Origin: Planctomycetota bacterium
Lineage (GTDB): Bacteria > Planctomycetota > Phycisphaerae > UBA1845
Length of the DNA: 64,000 nucleotides
Assembly (NCBI GenBank): GCA_024280855.1
Contig: JAJRPG010000023.1
Coordinates: forward strand, 16,697-80,696
Direction: 5' to 3'
A model generated the notes under the pieces. It ran no database searches and was not told the origin of the DNA. It saw only the letters and a list, made by a program, of their open reading frames with translations. Made by a program: the position numbers and the translations under genes. Positions 35,005 to 45,016 of the stretch are shown here, in pieces. The stretch's first letter is position 1, and every line of letters starts with the position of its first letter.

Positions 35005-35047
35005 ATGTCATTCCTATGTCACAAACCATATTCCCGCACGAACGAAC

Positions 35048-35073
35048 CGTCATACCCGTGCAGGCGGGTATCC
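35048..35073 (+). repeat. REP-like hairpin, family C
   Basis: GTCATACCCGTGCAGGCGGG followed by TATCCA; stem ACCCG-TGCAGG-CGGGT. Related copies are at 58039-58115 and 58973-58990. It directly precedes a family B copy. Confidence 0.7.
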
Positions 35074-35078
35074 ATCCC

Positions 35079-35186
35079 GGTGCCCCATTCTTCGCCTACT
35101 GGCAAAGTGTGGGGGAAGGATATTATCTTGTAGGGCACGGTCGTTCTTTCGCCGACCAAGGCGAAAGGTCGACCTGCCTGAACCAT
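35079..35186 (+). repeat. Composite hairpin repeat, family B copy 5
   Basis: Same module order as 34004-34110: GGTGCCCCATTC, TACTGGCAAAGTGTGGGGGA, then TAGGGCACGGTCGTTCTTTC and GGCGAAAGGTCGACCTGCCT. Confidence 0.75.
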
Positions 35187-35227
35187 GTAATCCCCATCTA
35201 CGCCAGGCATCCGATCTTCACTATTTT

Positions 35228-37474
35228 TCAATCAATCCGCGTAACCGTAAAAGTTCCAAGCGGCGCCTGCTCTGCCCCATCAAGAAACGGAAAACCAACA
35301 ATCTGCGTAATAGCCTCAGCCGGGTTCGTATCCGCATTCGGTGAGGTAAATGTAACTCCGTCATCAGTCCCCGCATCGTATGGCTCTATCACCACAACAA
35401 TCTCATCCGCCCACTGGTTATGGTTAAAAAGCACCAAGCTATCCAGCCCCCCAAACCAATCCGGGCTAGGCGCGAGCATCGAGGTCATCGTCACCAGCCC
35501 AAACGCCTGCGTAGCCGTGAAGTCCACCGACACCGAACCCGGCGATGGGAAAATCCCGCTGCCAGAGATCACGCTCCCCGCATCACCCGCTGAGATAGCT
35601 GCATTCACTTCGTTAGTCAGCGCCGTCTTGCTACCAAGCTCTGCCATGTTCTCAATACCCACCGAGCTTAGTGAGCCTACTTCCCAGAAGTCCACGTTGC
35701 GATTATGCGTGCCACCAATTAAGCCGGAAAAATGCGCACCGGAAGGAAAATCCTGTGGATGAGTAGCTGCGCTCCAGGTGGCTTCAAACGTCAGTTGATA
35801 TTGCGCTGTCGGCGTAGGCGGGCCAGTAAATGCTAGCTGATAAGAAGCGTAATCCCGCAGGTCCACATTTCCGTCTGGGTTGTAATCCGAACATCCGCAA
35901 CTAGGATTCACCCCGCCATTAGGGCCGACCATGCACCCGGCTAGGCTTTCTAGATCGTTGAGATTAATAATGCCGTCACCGTGGCACGGTCCCTGTTCAT
36001 AAGCCCCCATATCCAGATACGTCACGCTGCCAACGCCGGTATCCATAACACCCGTATTATCAATGGCGCGGTCTTTGCCATCAAGGTCAACCAACCCACC
36101 ACCAGCCGCAAGATAAGCATCATTATCTCCAGCATCGATGCAGTGGGAGCCGGGCATGAGCCTAAGATCGTCGTCAGCCGTCCCAGCTATACCGTCAGGC
36201 CCAAACGGATCTACGAATAACGGATCAGCATCGATATTCCCGCCGCCGTCGATCCCTAACGATGTATTCCAAAATGCGCTACCGCCGCTGTTTTGAACAT
36301 TACTGTATGCGAACGATGGCGTACTGTTGTCAAAATTGTATATTTCGTAAAAAGTGTCGCCCCAGAATGTACTGTTAGTCACCATTGGGCTGGAAGAGTT
36401 GTTAAAAATCCCGCTGCCAAATGAATCGGCCAGATTGTTGCTGAATGTGCAATTAGTCATAATTGGATTGGAAGAATTAAGATTGTACATTCCGCCGCCA
36501 GGGCCTCCGCCAAAGCCAATACTAGAATTAGCTTTATTACCGTTGAACGTGCAATTGGTAAGAGTCGGGCTGGATGCCCCAAGATTGTACATTCCGCCAC
36601 CAAAGAGGGCACCGTTACTACTGAACTCACAGTTAATCATTGTCAGATTGGAGTTAGAGTTGTACATGCCGCCACCGAAATTAGCCTTGTTCCCCCTGAA
36701 AGTGCAGTTAGTTAACGTCGGATTATTATTGGAATTAGACATTCCTCCGCCAGTGTTGAGGGCTATATTATCGCTGAATGTGCAATTTATCGCAGTCATG
36801 TTCGAGGCACTGGAATTCAATACTCCAGCGCCGAATAGTGCGTTATTTTCACTGAATATGCAATTTAGTAGCATCGGACTAGACGAGAGGTTACACATCC
36901 CCCCGCCAGAAGTTGCACTGCTTTCACTGAACATGCAGTTGGTCACTTTAGGGTTACTATTGTCATTAGCCATTCCGGCGCCAAATCTGGCAAAATTGTT
37001 ACGGAATATACAGTTTGCAATCGTTGGACTGCTGCCGACATTATACATCCCTCCGCCACTGGGGTTAAAGGAAAGAGTTGTATCACCTGTTCCTCCAGTA
37101 ATCGTAAATCCATCTAACACAGTAGCCGCCGTCTCATCGTTTACACAGCGAACAACCGAAACTCCGCTGCCAGTATTTTGCACATTCGTCGCGTCGATAA
37201 TAGTAGCCGCCGCACCATCCATACTTCGCAGCTTGATAGCCTTACCTATAAAATCAATAGCTTCAAAGTAAGTCCCCGGCGCGACCTCAATCGTATCGCC
37301 ATCTACTGACGCGACGATGGCATCTTGGATTGAGCAATAAGGATCAACAGCGATCCCGCTCCCCGGCGATGGGCAGTTGTCGTCGTCCACATAAAGCGTA
37401 GTTTGGCCATTAGCCCCGCAGCACAAAGCCAGCGTAACCAATAGCGCCAAACTCAGATGCTTTGGCGCAGCCAT
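35228..37474 (-). CDS. Exported beta-helix protein with dockerin-like and Spondin_N domains
   Basis: A secreted protein of about 748 residues. From ATG 37474 (which puts the signal LSLALLVTLALCCGANG at the N-terminus) there is: a short TTLYVDDDNCPSPG N-terminal strand typical of this group, a right-handed parallel beta-helix with about ten imperfect repeats NCTF..N.A..GGGMYN..SSPTLT, a choice-of-anchor Q-like end (HCIDAGDN.....DMGAYEQG), a dockerin-like pair (CHGDGIINLNDLES and DYNPDGNVDLRDYASYQ), and a C-terminal Spondin_N domain (YQLTFEATWSAATHP, DAGTDDG, PLGTFTVTRI). The frame is open back to a GTG at 37567. Beta-helix and dockerin domains suggest adhesion or polysaccharide binding at the surface. 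Confidence 0.85.
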   Translation of the reverse strand: MAAPKHLSLALLVTLALCCGANGQTTLYVDDDNCPSPGSGIAVDPYCSIQDAIVASVDGDTIEVAPGTYFEAIDFIGKAIKLRSMDGAAATIIDATNVQNTGSGVSVVRCVNDETAATVLDGFTITGGTGDTTLSFNPSGGGMYNVGSSPTIANCIFRNNFARFGAGMANDNSNPKVTNCMFSESSATSGGGMCNLSSSPMLLNCIFSENNALFGAGVLNSSASNMTAINCTFSDNIALNTGGGMSNSNNNPTLTNCTFRGNKANFGGGMYNSNSNLTMINCEFSSNGALFGGGMYNLGASSPTLTNCTFNGNKANSSIGFGGGPGGGMYNLNSSNPIMTNCTFSNNLADSFGSGIFNNSSSPMVTNSTFWGDTFYEIYNFDNSTPSFAYSNVQNSGGSAFWNTSLGIDGGGNIDADPLFVDPFGPDGIAGTADDDLRLMPGSHCIDAGDNDAYLAAGGGLVDLDGKDRAIDNTGVMDTGVGSVTYLDMGAYEQGPCHGDGIINLNDLESLAGCMVGPNGGVNPSCGCSDYNPDGNVDLRDYASYQLAFTGPPTPTAQYQLTFEATWSAATHPQDFPSGAHFSGLIGGTHNRNVDFWEVGSLSSVGIENMAELGSKTALTNEVNAAISAGDAGSVISGSGIFPSPGSVSVDFTATQAFGLVTMTSMLAPSPDWFGGLDSLVLFNHNQWADEIVVVIEPYDAGTDDGVTFTSPNADTNPAEAITQIVGFPFLDGAEQAPLGTFTVTRID

Positions 37475-37621
37475 AGGCCGTCGCACGTTGGCCGAAATTG
37501 TAGAAATAATCAAAACCTTGTACCCCTCACAAACATATCGAAACCCGGCTGAACTGTGACCGTCCACCGTACCATCGAGCTAGCCAAATTACAAGAAAAA
37601 TCGCGCTCTAAATGGCTAATT

Positions 37622-37682
37622 CCCGTAGGGTACGGTCGCTGATTCGCCGACCGAGGCGAAAGATTGACCTGCCTGTACCATG
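37622..37682 (+). repeat. Composite repeat, family B partial copy 6
   Basis: Only the second module: GTAGGGTACGGTCGCTGATT, CGCCGACCGAGGCG and AAAGATTGACCTGCCTGTACC. It lies between two minus-strand surface protein genes. Confidence 0.6.
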
Positions 37683-37740
37683 CAAGCGCCCATGATGTAT
37701 GGGCGCTTGCGAGGCAGGATTGGATTTTCGCTATGGACCG

Positions 37741-40700
37741 CTATGGACAGGGCACTGGGCAACCAGTGTCGCTATAAGGCGCTAGCTGGAAGGCCTTGAC
37801 GACTAGAAGAATATCAGAGGCATTGATAATTCCGTTTGGCTCGCATGGGGAAATATCGAAAGCTTCGAATGGTATTCCAAGCGAGAAGTCGAGTTGGAAC
37901 GCGAGGACGACAGCTAGTATATCTTCTGCGTTGACAATGCCGTTTGAGGTGACGTCGCCCCATTGTGGTATATCTACCGTCGTCGGTAGTGACGAGAACG
38001 TGGCACATTCTGCTGTGACGGTGTACGAGCTATTCGGGCCAGGCACAATGTCTACACCTTGAACGATGACCACGCCCCAATCGACCAGTGATTGGACCAC
38101 CGGCGTGTTCACGACTGAGCCATCTGCCGCAATGTATTTGTCCAGGCATGTCCAATCTGATGAGGTCAGGCGAAGGGCGACAGGCGCATTAGAAATCGTG
38201 GGCAATGCCTCCACGCTAAATGCACGAGGCCCAACGGGTAGCAGGGTGGGGGCGTCAGCGATGGACTGACCCACACAGAGTCCATTATTGCAAGCATCGT
38301 TTTTAGAGCAGACGTCTAAGTTGTCGCAAGCAGTGCCGTTAAGAACGAGATTCGCATCACATAGTCCGAAGCTATCGCAACTATCCGCGAGATCACACTG
38401 GGTGCCAAACGTTCGGCCACAAGATGTGCCTCTTGGTTTGTAATTTGGCAAACAACTGCCGAAATTGTCACAGGAATCCGGGCCATCGCATTCTCGATCT
38501 GCGGGGTCACCGCATGGCGTATTTGAAGGACGCGGTGGATGCACACACAAACCACTTTGGCACACATCGAGCGAGCATTCAATCCCGTCGTCTGTACACA
38601 CAATGTTGTCTGGTTTGGGGTTTGATTCGCATATACCTAATCCATCACAAGCATCCGGGCTATCGCACTCTGTATCGCTAGGATTGCCGCAGGCCGTTCC
38701 TTCAAACAAATTGGACCAGTCTGATGATGACACGCTTGGGATGCACGCTTCGCAATCATTCGCCGGGTTTCGATCACCCGCCGCGTAACAAATACCATTA
38801 ATCACACAGTCGTCAACGGTAGATATATTGAGTGCAATCGTGCCCGTATTATTTTCAAAACCAGCAACGCGAAGAAAGTAATCTTCACCAGCGATTGTGT
38901 TGAAATTGATAGCGGCATGCAGTCCTACACCGCTATCATCATCGCAGGCGATTTCTGTGCCTCCAGCGTCCGGGCATTCGTCGTAAATACTTAGTACTGA
39001 GTCGTTAGATGGCAATAACACACTGCCGGTTGTACTTGCAAAGGTGATTCCATCGCACAAGGCCGTGTACACAAACCAAACATCGCCGTTTGAATTGGGC
39101 TGACAACTCGCTTCGGCGTCGTCCGGGCCTCCATTTTCATTGGCGCTTGTGGTTGTTCCAGTAAGCGCTGGTATAGCAAAACCACAATCGTCATTGCATT
39201 CAGGGTCTTCCACGCCCATGCAGACACCAGCGTCGTCGCATGTGTCAACACCAATTCCAGGTCGGCCTGTGCCTGTGCATGGGTCACCATCATCGCATGG
39301 CGTACCGACTATTAGCAGATCAAAAAAGCTGGTTGCGACAAAAGTATTGCAGGATTCACAATCGTTGGCGGGGTTCAGTTCGCCATCGCTATAACAAACG
39401 CCAGCAATTAAACAGTTTCCAGAGGCGAGGATATTGTCGCAAGTCATGCTTAACTCGTTGCACGAATCATTGGTACACGGAAGCGAATCGTTGCAATCGA
39501 CTCCCGTGCCACCTGAGCAAACGCCCGCCGTGCATGCTTCACCCGTATTGCAGAACAGGCCATCATCGCAGGCGTTTCCATTGGGGACGTCATTGTCTAA
39601 GCATGTCCCGGCGCCGTTACAAGTGTCTGCGTTAGTACATTGCGACATGCTGGGGTCACCACACGGTGAATTGTTGGCAGCAAGATTTGTCTGGCAAATG
39701 CCACTACCATTACATGTGTCAGCCAGGTCGCATTCCGCATTACTAGGGTCGCCACACGGTGTACCGTTTGTTCGAGGGTTAGCCAGACATACTCCGCTAC
39801 CGTCGCAAATGTCCGGTGCGTCGCATTCCGTACTACTTGTATTACCGCAAGGTGCGCCCATGAGCGAAAATGGATGAGTCACCACGCCCGTGTTCGCATC
39901 GCAAACATCGTCCGTACATTCACTGCCATCATCAATAGTAGTCAGTCCACCAGCCGCTGGGTCACAGCAAAAGACGTTGGCGTTAAAGTTTTGTGCGTTA
40001 ACGCAGGTATTGCTTGCCGTACATGCATCATCCGTACAAGCGTTACCATCATCACAATCGAGATTAGTTTGGCAGGCAATTGAAATCCTCGCTGGAGTTA
40101 AAGTAAGCGGCGTGAGTACCGTACCAGCGAAATCGAGCATGAAGCTAATCTGCGGATTATTTTTGAACGCAATCGTATAAGTCCCGGCCGCAGTAGCTGG
40201 AACTTCGATAAGCAAGGTGCCACCATAGCGAGCCGTGCCGTCGTCTGGCACTCCCGTTGTCGCGCCAGGTCCAGTCGTGCAAAAATATTCGTAATCAGGT
40301 AGGATCGTCGCGACCCCACAAAGCGGATCAAAACCCGCAACAACCAGCCCGGAATTATCAATGCAAAACTCACCAGCAGGACAAGATGAAATGTCGCAAC
40401 GAGGGCCATTGGGGTCGACCAACTGACCAACGGTGCAACGCTTGAGGATAACAAACGCGCCAGCCGTAGCATCAGGTGTAGCAAAAGCAGTCAGAGGCGC
40501 ACCCGTGCCGCTAGCTAAGGAGGTAGAGTCATAGGCCGCCTGATATGTGCCAAGCAGGGGCGTACCATCTAAATTCGCATCCCACCCCGAAATCATGATT
40601 GCTAACTCGACGAGTTGCCCGCCGCCTTGCAAAATGATTTCATCACCCACAATTGTATACGCACCATCAGCACCGATTGGTACGAAGGCGATTTCCTGAG

Positions 40701-40764
40701 CGCGACTTACAGCTACAGGAAACATCAATATACACGACATAAAGAAGACTGCTGTTCGTTTCAT
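37741..40764 (-). CDS. Secreted cysteine-repeat protein with dockerin-like C-terminus
   Basis: A 1007-residue exported protein (signal MKRTAVFFMSCILMFPVAVS...AQ). Residues 25-230 form a domain also present at the start of the protein at 52351 (VELAIMISGWDANLDGT, AGEFCIDNS, GGTLLIEVPATAAGTYTIAF). A long region of short cysteine repeats follows (CDDGNACTDDAC, CGDPSNAECDLADTCNGSGIC and variants), with one pre-peptidase-type beta domain (NDDCGFAIP...NGDVWFVYT...DYFLRVAG). The end holds two dockerin-like calcium loops (DVTSNGIVNAEDILAVVLAFQ and PNGIINASDILLVVKAFQ). The closing GCPVPCP resembles the end of the 1345-residue neighbour. RBS GGAGAGAAG. Probably a large surface or matrix component. Confidence 0.85.
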   Translation of the reverse strand: MKRTAVFFMSCILMFPVAVSRAQEIAFVPIGADGAYTIVGDEIILQGGGQLVELAIMISGWDANLDGTPLLGTYQAAYDSTSLASGTGAPLTAFATPDATAGAFVILKRCTVGQLVDPNGPRCDISSCPAGEFCIDNSGLVVAGFDPLCGVATILPDYEYFCTTGPGATTGVPDDGTARYGGTLLIEVPATAAGTYTIAFKNNPQISFMLDFAGTVLTPLTLTPARISIACQTNLDCDDGNACTDDACTASNTCVNAQNFNANVFCCDPAAGGLTTIDDGSECTDDVCDANTGVVTHPFSLMGAPCGNTSSTECDAPDICDGSGVCLANPRTNGTPCGDPSNAECDLADTCNGSGICQTNLAANNSPCGDPSMSQCTNADTCNGAGTCLDNDVPNGNACDDGLFCNTGEACTAGVCSGGTGVDCNDSLPCTNDSCNELSMTCDNILASGNCLIAGVCYSDGELNPANDCESCNTFVATSFFDLLIVGTPCDDGDPCTGTGRPGIGVDTCDDAGVCMGVEDPECNDDCGFAIPALTGTTTSANENGGPDDAEASCQPNSNGDVWFVYTALCDGITFASTTGSVLLPSNDSVLSIYDECPDAGGTEIACDDDSGVGLHAAINFNTIAGEDYFLRVAGFENNTGTIALNISTVDDCVINGICYAAGDRNPANDCEACIPSVSSSDWSNLFEGTACGNPSDTECDSPDACDGLGICESNPKPDNIVCTDDGIECSLDVCQSGLCVHPPRPSNTPCGDPADRECDGPDSCDNFGSCLPNYKPRGTSCGRTFGTQCDLADSCDSFGLCDANLVLNGTACDNLDVCSKNDACNNGLCVGQSIADAPTLLPVGPRAFSVEALPTISNAPVALRLTSSDWTCLDKYIAADGSVVNTPVVQSLVDWGVVIVQGVDIVPGPNSSYTVTAECATFSSLPTTVDIPQWGDVTSNGIVNAEDILAVVLAFQLDFSLGIPFEAFDISPCEPNGIINASDILLVVKAFQLAPYSDTGCPVPCP

Positions 40765-40978
40765 TTTTTCTTCTCTCCATCCAAATTCCAGATTCGAGAA
40801 CTGTTACGTCAGCACGGCCAACAAGATCGGATGCACAGCACGCGCATCCATCCCGTCGCCACGACCTCCCTCTAGTCTGACAAGCTACGCACAAAATTGC
40901 AACAATTGTTTTAACTGTTTTAGAAGTACGTCCATACTTCTTCGTCAGGCAGTATTAACGAAACACTTTTTGTCAAAC

Positions 40979-43900
40979 CTATGGGCAAACTTCTTGGCAG
41001 CCCATCGCCGAGTATTTCACCAATTGAAAAGCCTTCACGGCCTGCAGAATGTCGGAGCTATTGATAATGCCGTTGGGTACGCATGGCTCCAAATCCATCT
41101 CCTCTAATGTTGCAAGAGTAAAGTCAAGCTGGAAACCTTTTACAACTGTCAAAATGTCAGCCGCATTTACAATTGAATTGCTATCGACGTCCGCCCAAAG
41201 GTTTGTGGTGGCCGACTGTGCGAATGAATAGTCTGCAGTGACGGCATCGCCACAATCCGTTCTCACTGTATATGTTGAGTTAGGCGAGATAGCTACATCG
41301 CGCACAAAAATCGTGCCCCAGTCATCGGGCATTTGGAACGCAGGCAACGCGCTGAGTGAGCCGTCAAATTGAACATATGCAGACAAGCAAAATACGTTCG
41401 GGTCATTCACGCCACCATCTAGTCTGAAGGCTACGGGCTGCGCTATGGCAGTCAGATCGATTCGCACATGTCGGCTCCCCGAGCCTGTAGCTATTGGTTC
41501 TGGGCAATTCCCTGAAATGCAAACGTCGATACTCTCTTCGCAAAATTCGCCTGGGCATGGATCAGTCCCTGCTACACAAAACCGAGATACGCACGTTTCC
41601 GCGCCATTGCAAAACAAGCCGTCGTCACAATGCGAGTCCAACGTGCAATCGACGGGGAAGTTAAGCTGGGCATATCGGCCAATATCAGCTGCGCTCGCGT
41701 CGGTTCCGCCGCCTGCCAGCCAACCGGGCATCGGTCCACCGGCGTTACCAATCCGAATTTTGTGTAATAACCGAAGCGGGTCGTAAACTGCGACGGTGCC
41801 GATCCATTCCCGTGTCGACCCTGAACCAAAATCCAAATCCGTTCCGTCCGGGCCATGACATACGATACATGATGTCGAGCCGCCGGTTTCATACTCAATC
41901 AATCCATTAGCAGGGTCGCCGACGAAATCGCCGTTGAACGCGACGAACGGGTCCGTGTCGATCATCAGATTTTCGATAAATTCGACCACATCCCATATAT
42001 CATTATCACTAAGCCCCAGATTGCCATAGCCATGTCCGTTCGTGACGGTATCCAATTGGATGATCTGGAAAAGCCCCAACGAGGATAATCGCGTTCCGAA
42101 AACGCCAGGTATGCCTGTGAAATTCGGGCCGCCATTATATTCGCCGTCCACACCTTTATAATCCCAGCCATGACAGGTTGCGCATCGAAAAGTTTCGTCT
42201 CCCGTGTGGGGACCGCCAGCAGGATACAATACATGTTGTCCGGTTGGCGGGTTCAATCCTAATTCCGCCCACCACTTATCCCAAAGCAGCCCGCCGTGAC
42301 GAGCATCAGCCACGCCGCAAACATCGCTCACATCGTCACACGGTTGACCCGGACAGGGCGGGCTGCCTATCAGGCATTGGCCATTCAGACAGGTTTCCAT
42401 GCCGTTGCAAAACAGGCCGTCATCACAATGGCCATCATTTAGACACAATTCAGGAAACATTGCCTGGGCGTATGCGCCGATGTCAGCCGCCCCTTGGTCA
42501 GTGCCTCCTTCAGCTAGCCAGCTTGGCATGGGGGAGTTTGGCTGACCAAATCTGATCTTGTGCATCAACTCCCAAGGGTTCTGGGCTGCGATGGTTCCTA
42601 CCCACTTCGGCTCCTCTGGCGTGCCGAAATTAATTGTGGTTCCCTCCGGTCCGTGGCAGGTGATGCAAGATGTGGAACCAGCTGTCGTGTAATTGACCTC
42701 GCCAGCTACGGCGTCGCCGATAAAGGCTGAGTCCATACCTATATAGTTGTCAGTGTCGATAGTCAGGTCCAAAATGAATTGAACGAGATCGCGGGCGTCT
42801 TGATCGCTCAGGCCGAGGTTTCTGAAATCGTGGCCGTTAAGCAGGTCGTTGCGCTGAATAATATCGAACATCTCAGCCGCAGACATGGTGGAACCCCATA
42901 TCCCCGCGATACCGGTGAAATGGATGCCGCTGCCGTAATCGCCATCAACGCCTTTATAGTCCCAGCCATGACATTCCTTACAGCGGAAAGTATTCGCGTC
43001 ACTTTGTTGGCCAACAGCCGGGTACAATGGATGGTCGCCTACTGGAGTTGCGCTTCCGTTGATTAGCCACCACTGGTCCCAAAGTTGGCCGCCTCGCAGT
43101 GCGTCGTTGGTGATGGTCTGGCAATTGGCATCACACAGCACGCCATCTGGCGGTTCGCATGTTTCGTTGCCTTCGACAATGTCGTCTCCGCAAAGCGGCG
43201 GTGGGAGAGCCGGGGCAACCAGCAAGCCTTCAACGCTGGCAGGTACTCCGCCCTTGAACAGGCCAATGGTAACGGGGAGCCGGTTAGGGGCGACGTTGGC
43301 CTCAAAACGAAAATTATACAACGTGCCCCAGCGAAGCGCGTTGGCGTCTATGTTTTGCGATTCAGGTTCAGTGGACCAGGTGATCGAATCTGTGCCCACT
43401 ATGGCTGACCAATCCGTCCCGTCGTAAGGCTCGCCGCTATGGTAATCGACGTCATGAAAGCCGATATTTCGTACGCTGGCTCCGGGCTGTAGGGGGACGG
43501 AGAACGTCCCCGCGCTGCGGTCACTATTCATATTGTATACGGCATACTCATATGACCAGAATCCGCCTGCGAGTTGGACGGTCTTAGCCGAGGCGATAAA
43601 TCGGCCATCGCCCGTTACATCTATAGTGGCTTCGACCACCGAGGTGTCGTGATGTCGCCAGGCTTTTATGCCAGGAGACCGCGGGCTTGTCGCAGCCGTC
43701 AAATTCAATTGGAAATCAGCGTTTGGCTGTGTGACGGTCGCCCGTCGATAAGAGGCGTTGTTTACATTCAAACCGGCAGCCGCATCATCCGCCAAGATAT
43801 ATTGGGCATCGACAAAATATAGCGCGCCACTGTTGAGGGCTGGGTCGAGGTCGGCGCTGTGAGCTTGAAGTCTTCGGCCTACCGTCGGTTCTGGTGATGG

Positions 43901-45016
43901 CGCGGACCATGGATAAATAAACCAGCCTGTGACGGGATTCACATCGGACCTTGGCCCGAGGTTGCTTTGCTGGCCATTCAAGCTGGCGGAATAGGGGTCA
44001 GAACATCCGATGCCAAGCTGGTCGTTACCGGCTGGGGGCGGGGTACATCCAAGATTGCAACTGTCGCCAGTCGTCGCAAGGAATCCGTGCTTTAGCCAAC
44101 TCATGCCAATTTGCTCGAAGCGACCGTCTTTCATGCGGAAGAGGTTTTGGGCAATAACGGGATGTTGGTTATTAAAGCCAAACCAATTGGCTGGCACGTC
44201 TCCCAGATTGCACGAAATCGTGCCGATGGAAAAAGCCGAGACGTCAGAGATGGCTGATTGGCCAAAACTTTTCACGTCGAAAATGCTGTTCACGATGATG
44301 TCTGGACCAGAAGCCGCAACGGTGAGTCCGTCGTTTTGCCCATCTAGTTGTATACGTTTAGGAGCGATTGTCTCCGTCCACTCTCGGCAGCTTTTGTCGT
44401 TAGACAGGAAGCCTTCAATGACAACCCGGCCCAACGGATGCGATGAGGCCAGCTCGCTTTGGTTTATTTTGGAATCCTGAATGCGTAATGTTGCTTCGAT
44501 AACTATTCGTCTGGTCATAAAATCAATGTTGATCGAAGGTTCCGCTAGTTTGAGTTCTATAGGCTGATTTGTATGAGCCTCGCCTCCCGTGACTATCCAC
44601 GGTCCATTATGTTGGAATTTGAATTGCAATTCGCGGAAGACTTGCCTTCGTTGGCCATGCTGAGTGACCATAAATCCGCCGGTTGTTTCGATAATTCCAC
44701 CCATGCGAAAATCTTTCGTCGTGTCAGACGGCATGATGGCACTAAAGGTAGAGGAGGCCTGGATGTCCAGGATAGCGGAAGTTGAGTTAGCGATTTCACC
44801 TTGCGTATCGATAACAGCTAAGGATATATCGAGTGTTTGTAATGTGCGTTGATCGAATTGAATGCGCACCGTCCCGGATTCAACGTGGTAAATTTCTTCG
44901 GGTACAAGTTCGTTAGCCCTTAGAAAAGTACTGCATAGCATCAGGCTAAGGCCGGTGCAGGCAGCGATTAACAAACGCAAACGGGCTTCTCGAAATGACT
45001 TATATGAGGCGTACAC
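40979..45016 (-). CDS. Giant secreted tetra-heme protein with dockerin-like C-terminus
   Basis: A 1345-residue exported protein. Signal segment at about 13-34; residues 35-610 are a beta-rich part without a recognised fold. Two copies of the diheme module seen at 8887-10395 follow: the first with CKECHGWDYKGVDG near residue 678 and CITCH near 785, the second with CATCHGWDYKGVDG near 944 and CIVCH near 1050. Each contains HPLYP or HVLYP, NGHD/NGHG, a hydrophobic VVEFI-type strand and HKIRFG/HKIRIG. Short CDDGLFCNG...C cysteine linkers separate the modules. The C-terminus has two dockerin-like loops (DVDSNSIVNAADIL, PNGIINSSDIL). The start is GTG 45016 with GGAG 12 bases upstream. A surface electron-transfer role is inferred; no redox substrate is known. 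Confidence 0.86.
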   Translation of the reverse strand: MYASYKSFREARLRLLIAACTGLSLMLCSTFLRANELVPEEIYHVESGTVRIQFDQRTLQTLDISLAVIDTQGEIANSTSAILDIQASSTFSAIMPSDTTKDFRMGGIIETTGGFMVTQHGQRRQVFRELQFKFQHNGPWIVTGGEAHTNQPIELKLAEPSINIDFMTRRIVIEATLRIQDSKINQSELASSHPLGRVVIEGFLSNDKSCREWTETIAPKRIQLDGQNDGLTVAASGPDIIVNSIFDVKSFGQSAISDVSAFSIGTISCNLGDVPANWFGFNNQHPVIAQNLFRMKDGRFEQIGMSWLKHGFLATTGDSCNLGCTPPPAGNDQLGIGCSDPYSASLNGQQSNLGPRSDVNPVTGWFIYPWSAPSPEPTVGRRLQAHSADLDPALNSGALYFVDAQYILADDAAAGLNVNNASYRRATVTQPNADFQLNLTAATSPRSPGIKAWRHHDTSVVEATIDVTGDGRFIASAKTVQLAGGFWSYEYAVYNMNSDRSAGTFSVPLQPGASVRNIGFHDVDYHSGEPYDGTDWSAIVGTDSITWSTEPESQNIDANALRWGTLYNFRFEANVAPNRLPVTIGLFKGGVPASVEGLLVAPALPPPLCGDDIVEGNETCEPPDGVLCDANCQTITNDALRGGQLWDQWWLINGSATPVGDHPLYPAVGQQSDANTFRCKECHGWDYKGVDGDYGSGIHFTGIAGIWGSTMSAAEMFDIIQRNDLLNGHDFRNLGLSDQDARDLVQFILDLTIDTDNYIGMDSAFIGDAVAGEVNYTTAGSTSCITCHGPEGTTINFGTPEEPKWVGTIAAQNPWELMHKIRFGQPNSPMPSWLAEGGTDQGAADIGAYAQAMFPELCLNDGHCDDGLFCNGMETCLNGQCLIGSPPCPGQPCDDVSDVCGVADARHGGLLWDKWWAELGLNPPTGQHVLYPAGGPHTGDETFRCATCHGWDYKGVDGEYNGGPNFTGIPGVFGTRLSSLGLFQIIQLDTVTNGHGYGNLGLSDNDIWDVVEFIENLMIDTDPFVAFNGDFVGDPANGLIEYETGGSTSCIVCHGPDGTDLDFGSGSTREWIGTVAVYDPLRLLHKIRIGNAGGPMPGWLAGGGTDASAADIGRYAQLNFPVDCTLDSHCDDGLFCNGAETCVSRFCVAGTDPCPGEFCEESIDVCISGNCPEPIATGSGSRHVRIDLTAIAQPVAFRLDGGVNDPNVFCLSAYVQFDGSLSALPAFQMPDDWGTIFVRDVAISPNSTYTVRTDCGDAVTADYSFAQSATTNLWADVDSNSIVNAADILTVVKGFQLDFTLATLEEMDLEPCVPNGIINSSDILQAVKAFQLVKYSAMGCQEVCP

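Noticed and set aside
36354..37271. 305-codon plus-strand open frame
   Set aside because: It is the antisense of the NCTF-type beta-helix repeats of the gene at 35228-37474; the repetitive I-P-P-P and L-N-V-Q-L pattern is a shadow of the repeat codons.
37775..39900. Regular cysteine codons in the 37741-40764 gene as a possible CRISPR or tandem DNA repeat
   Set aside because: The units are imperfect at DNA level and vary in length; they reflect protein repeats, with no spacer pattern.
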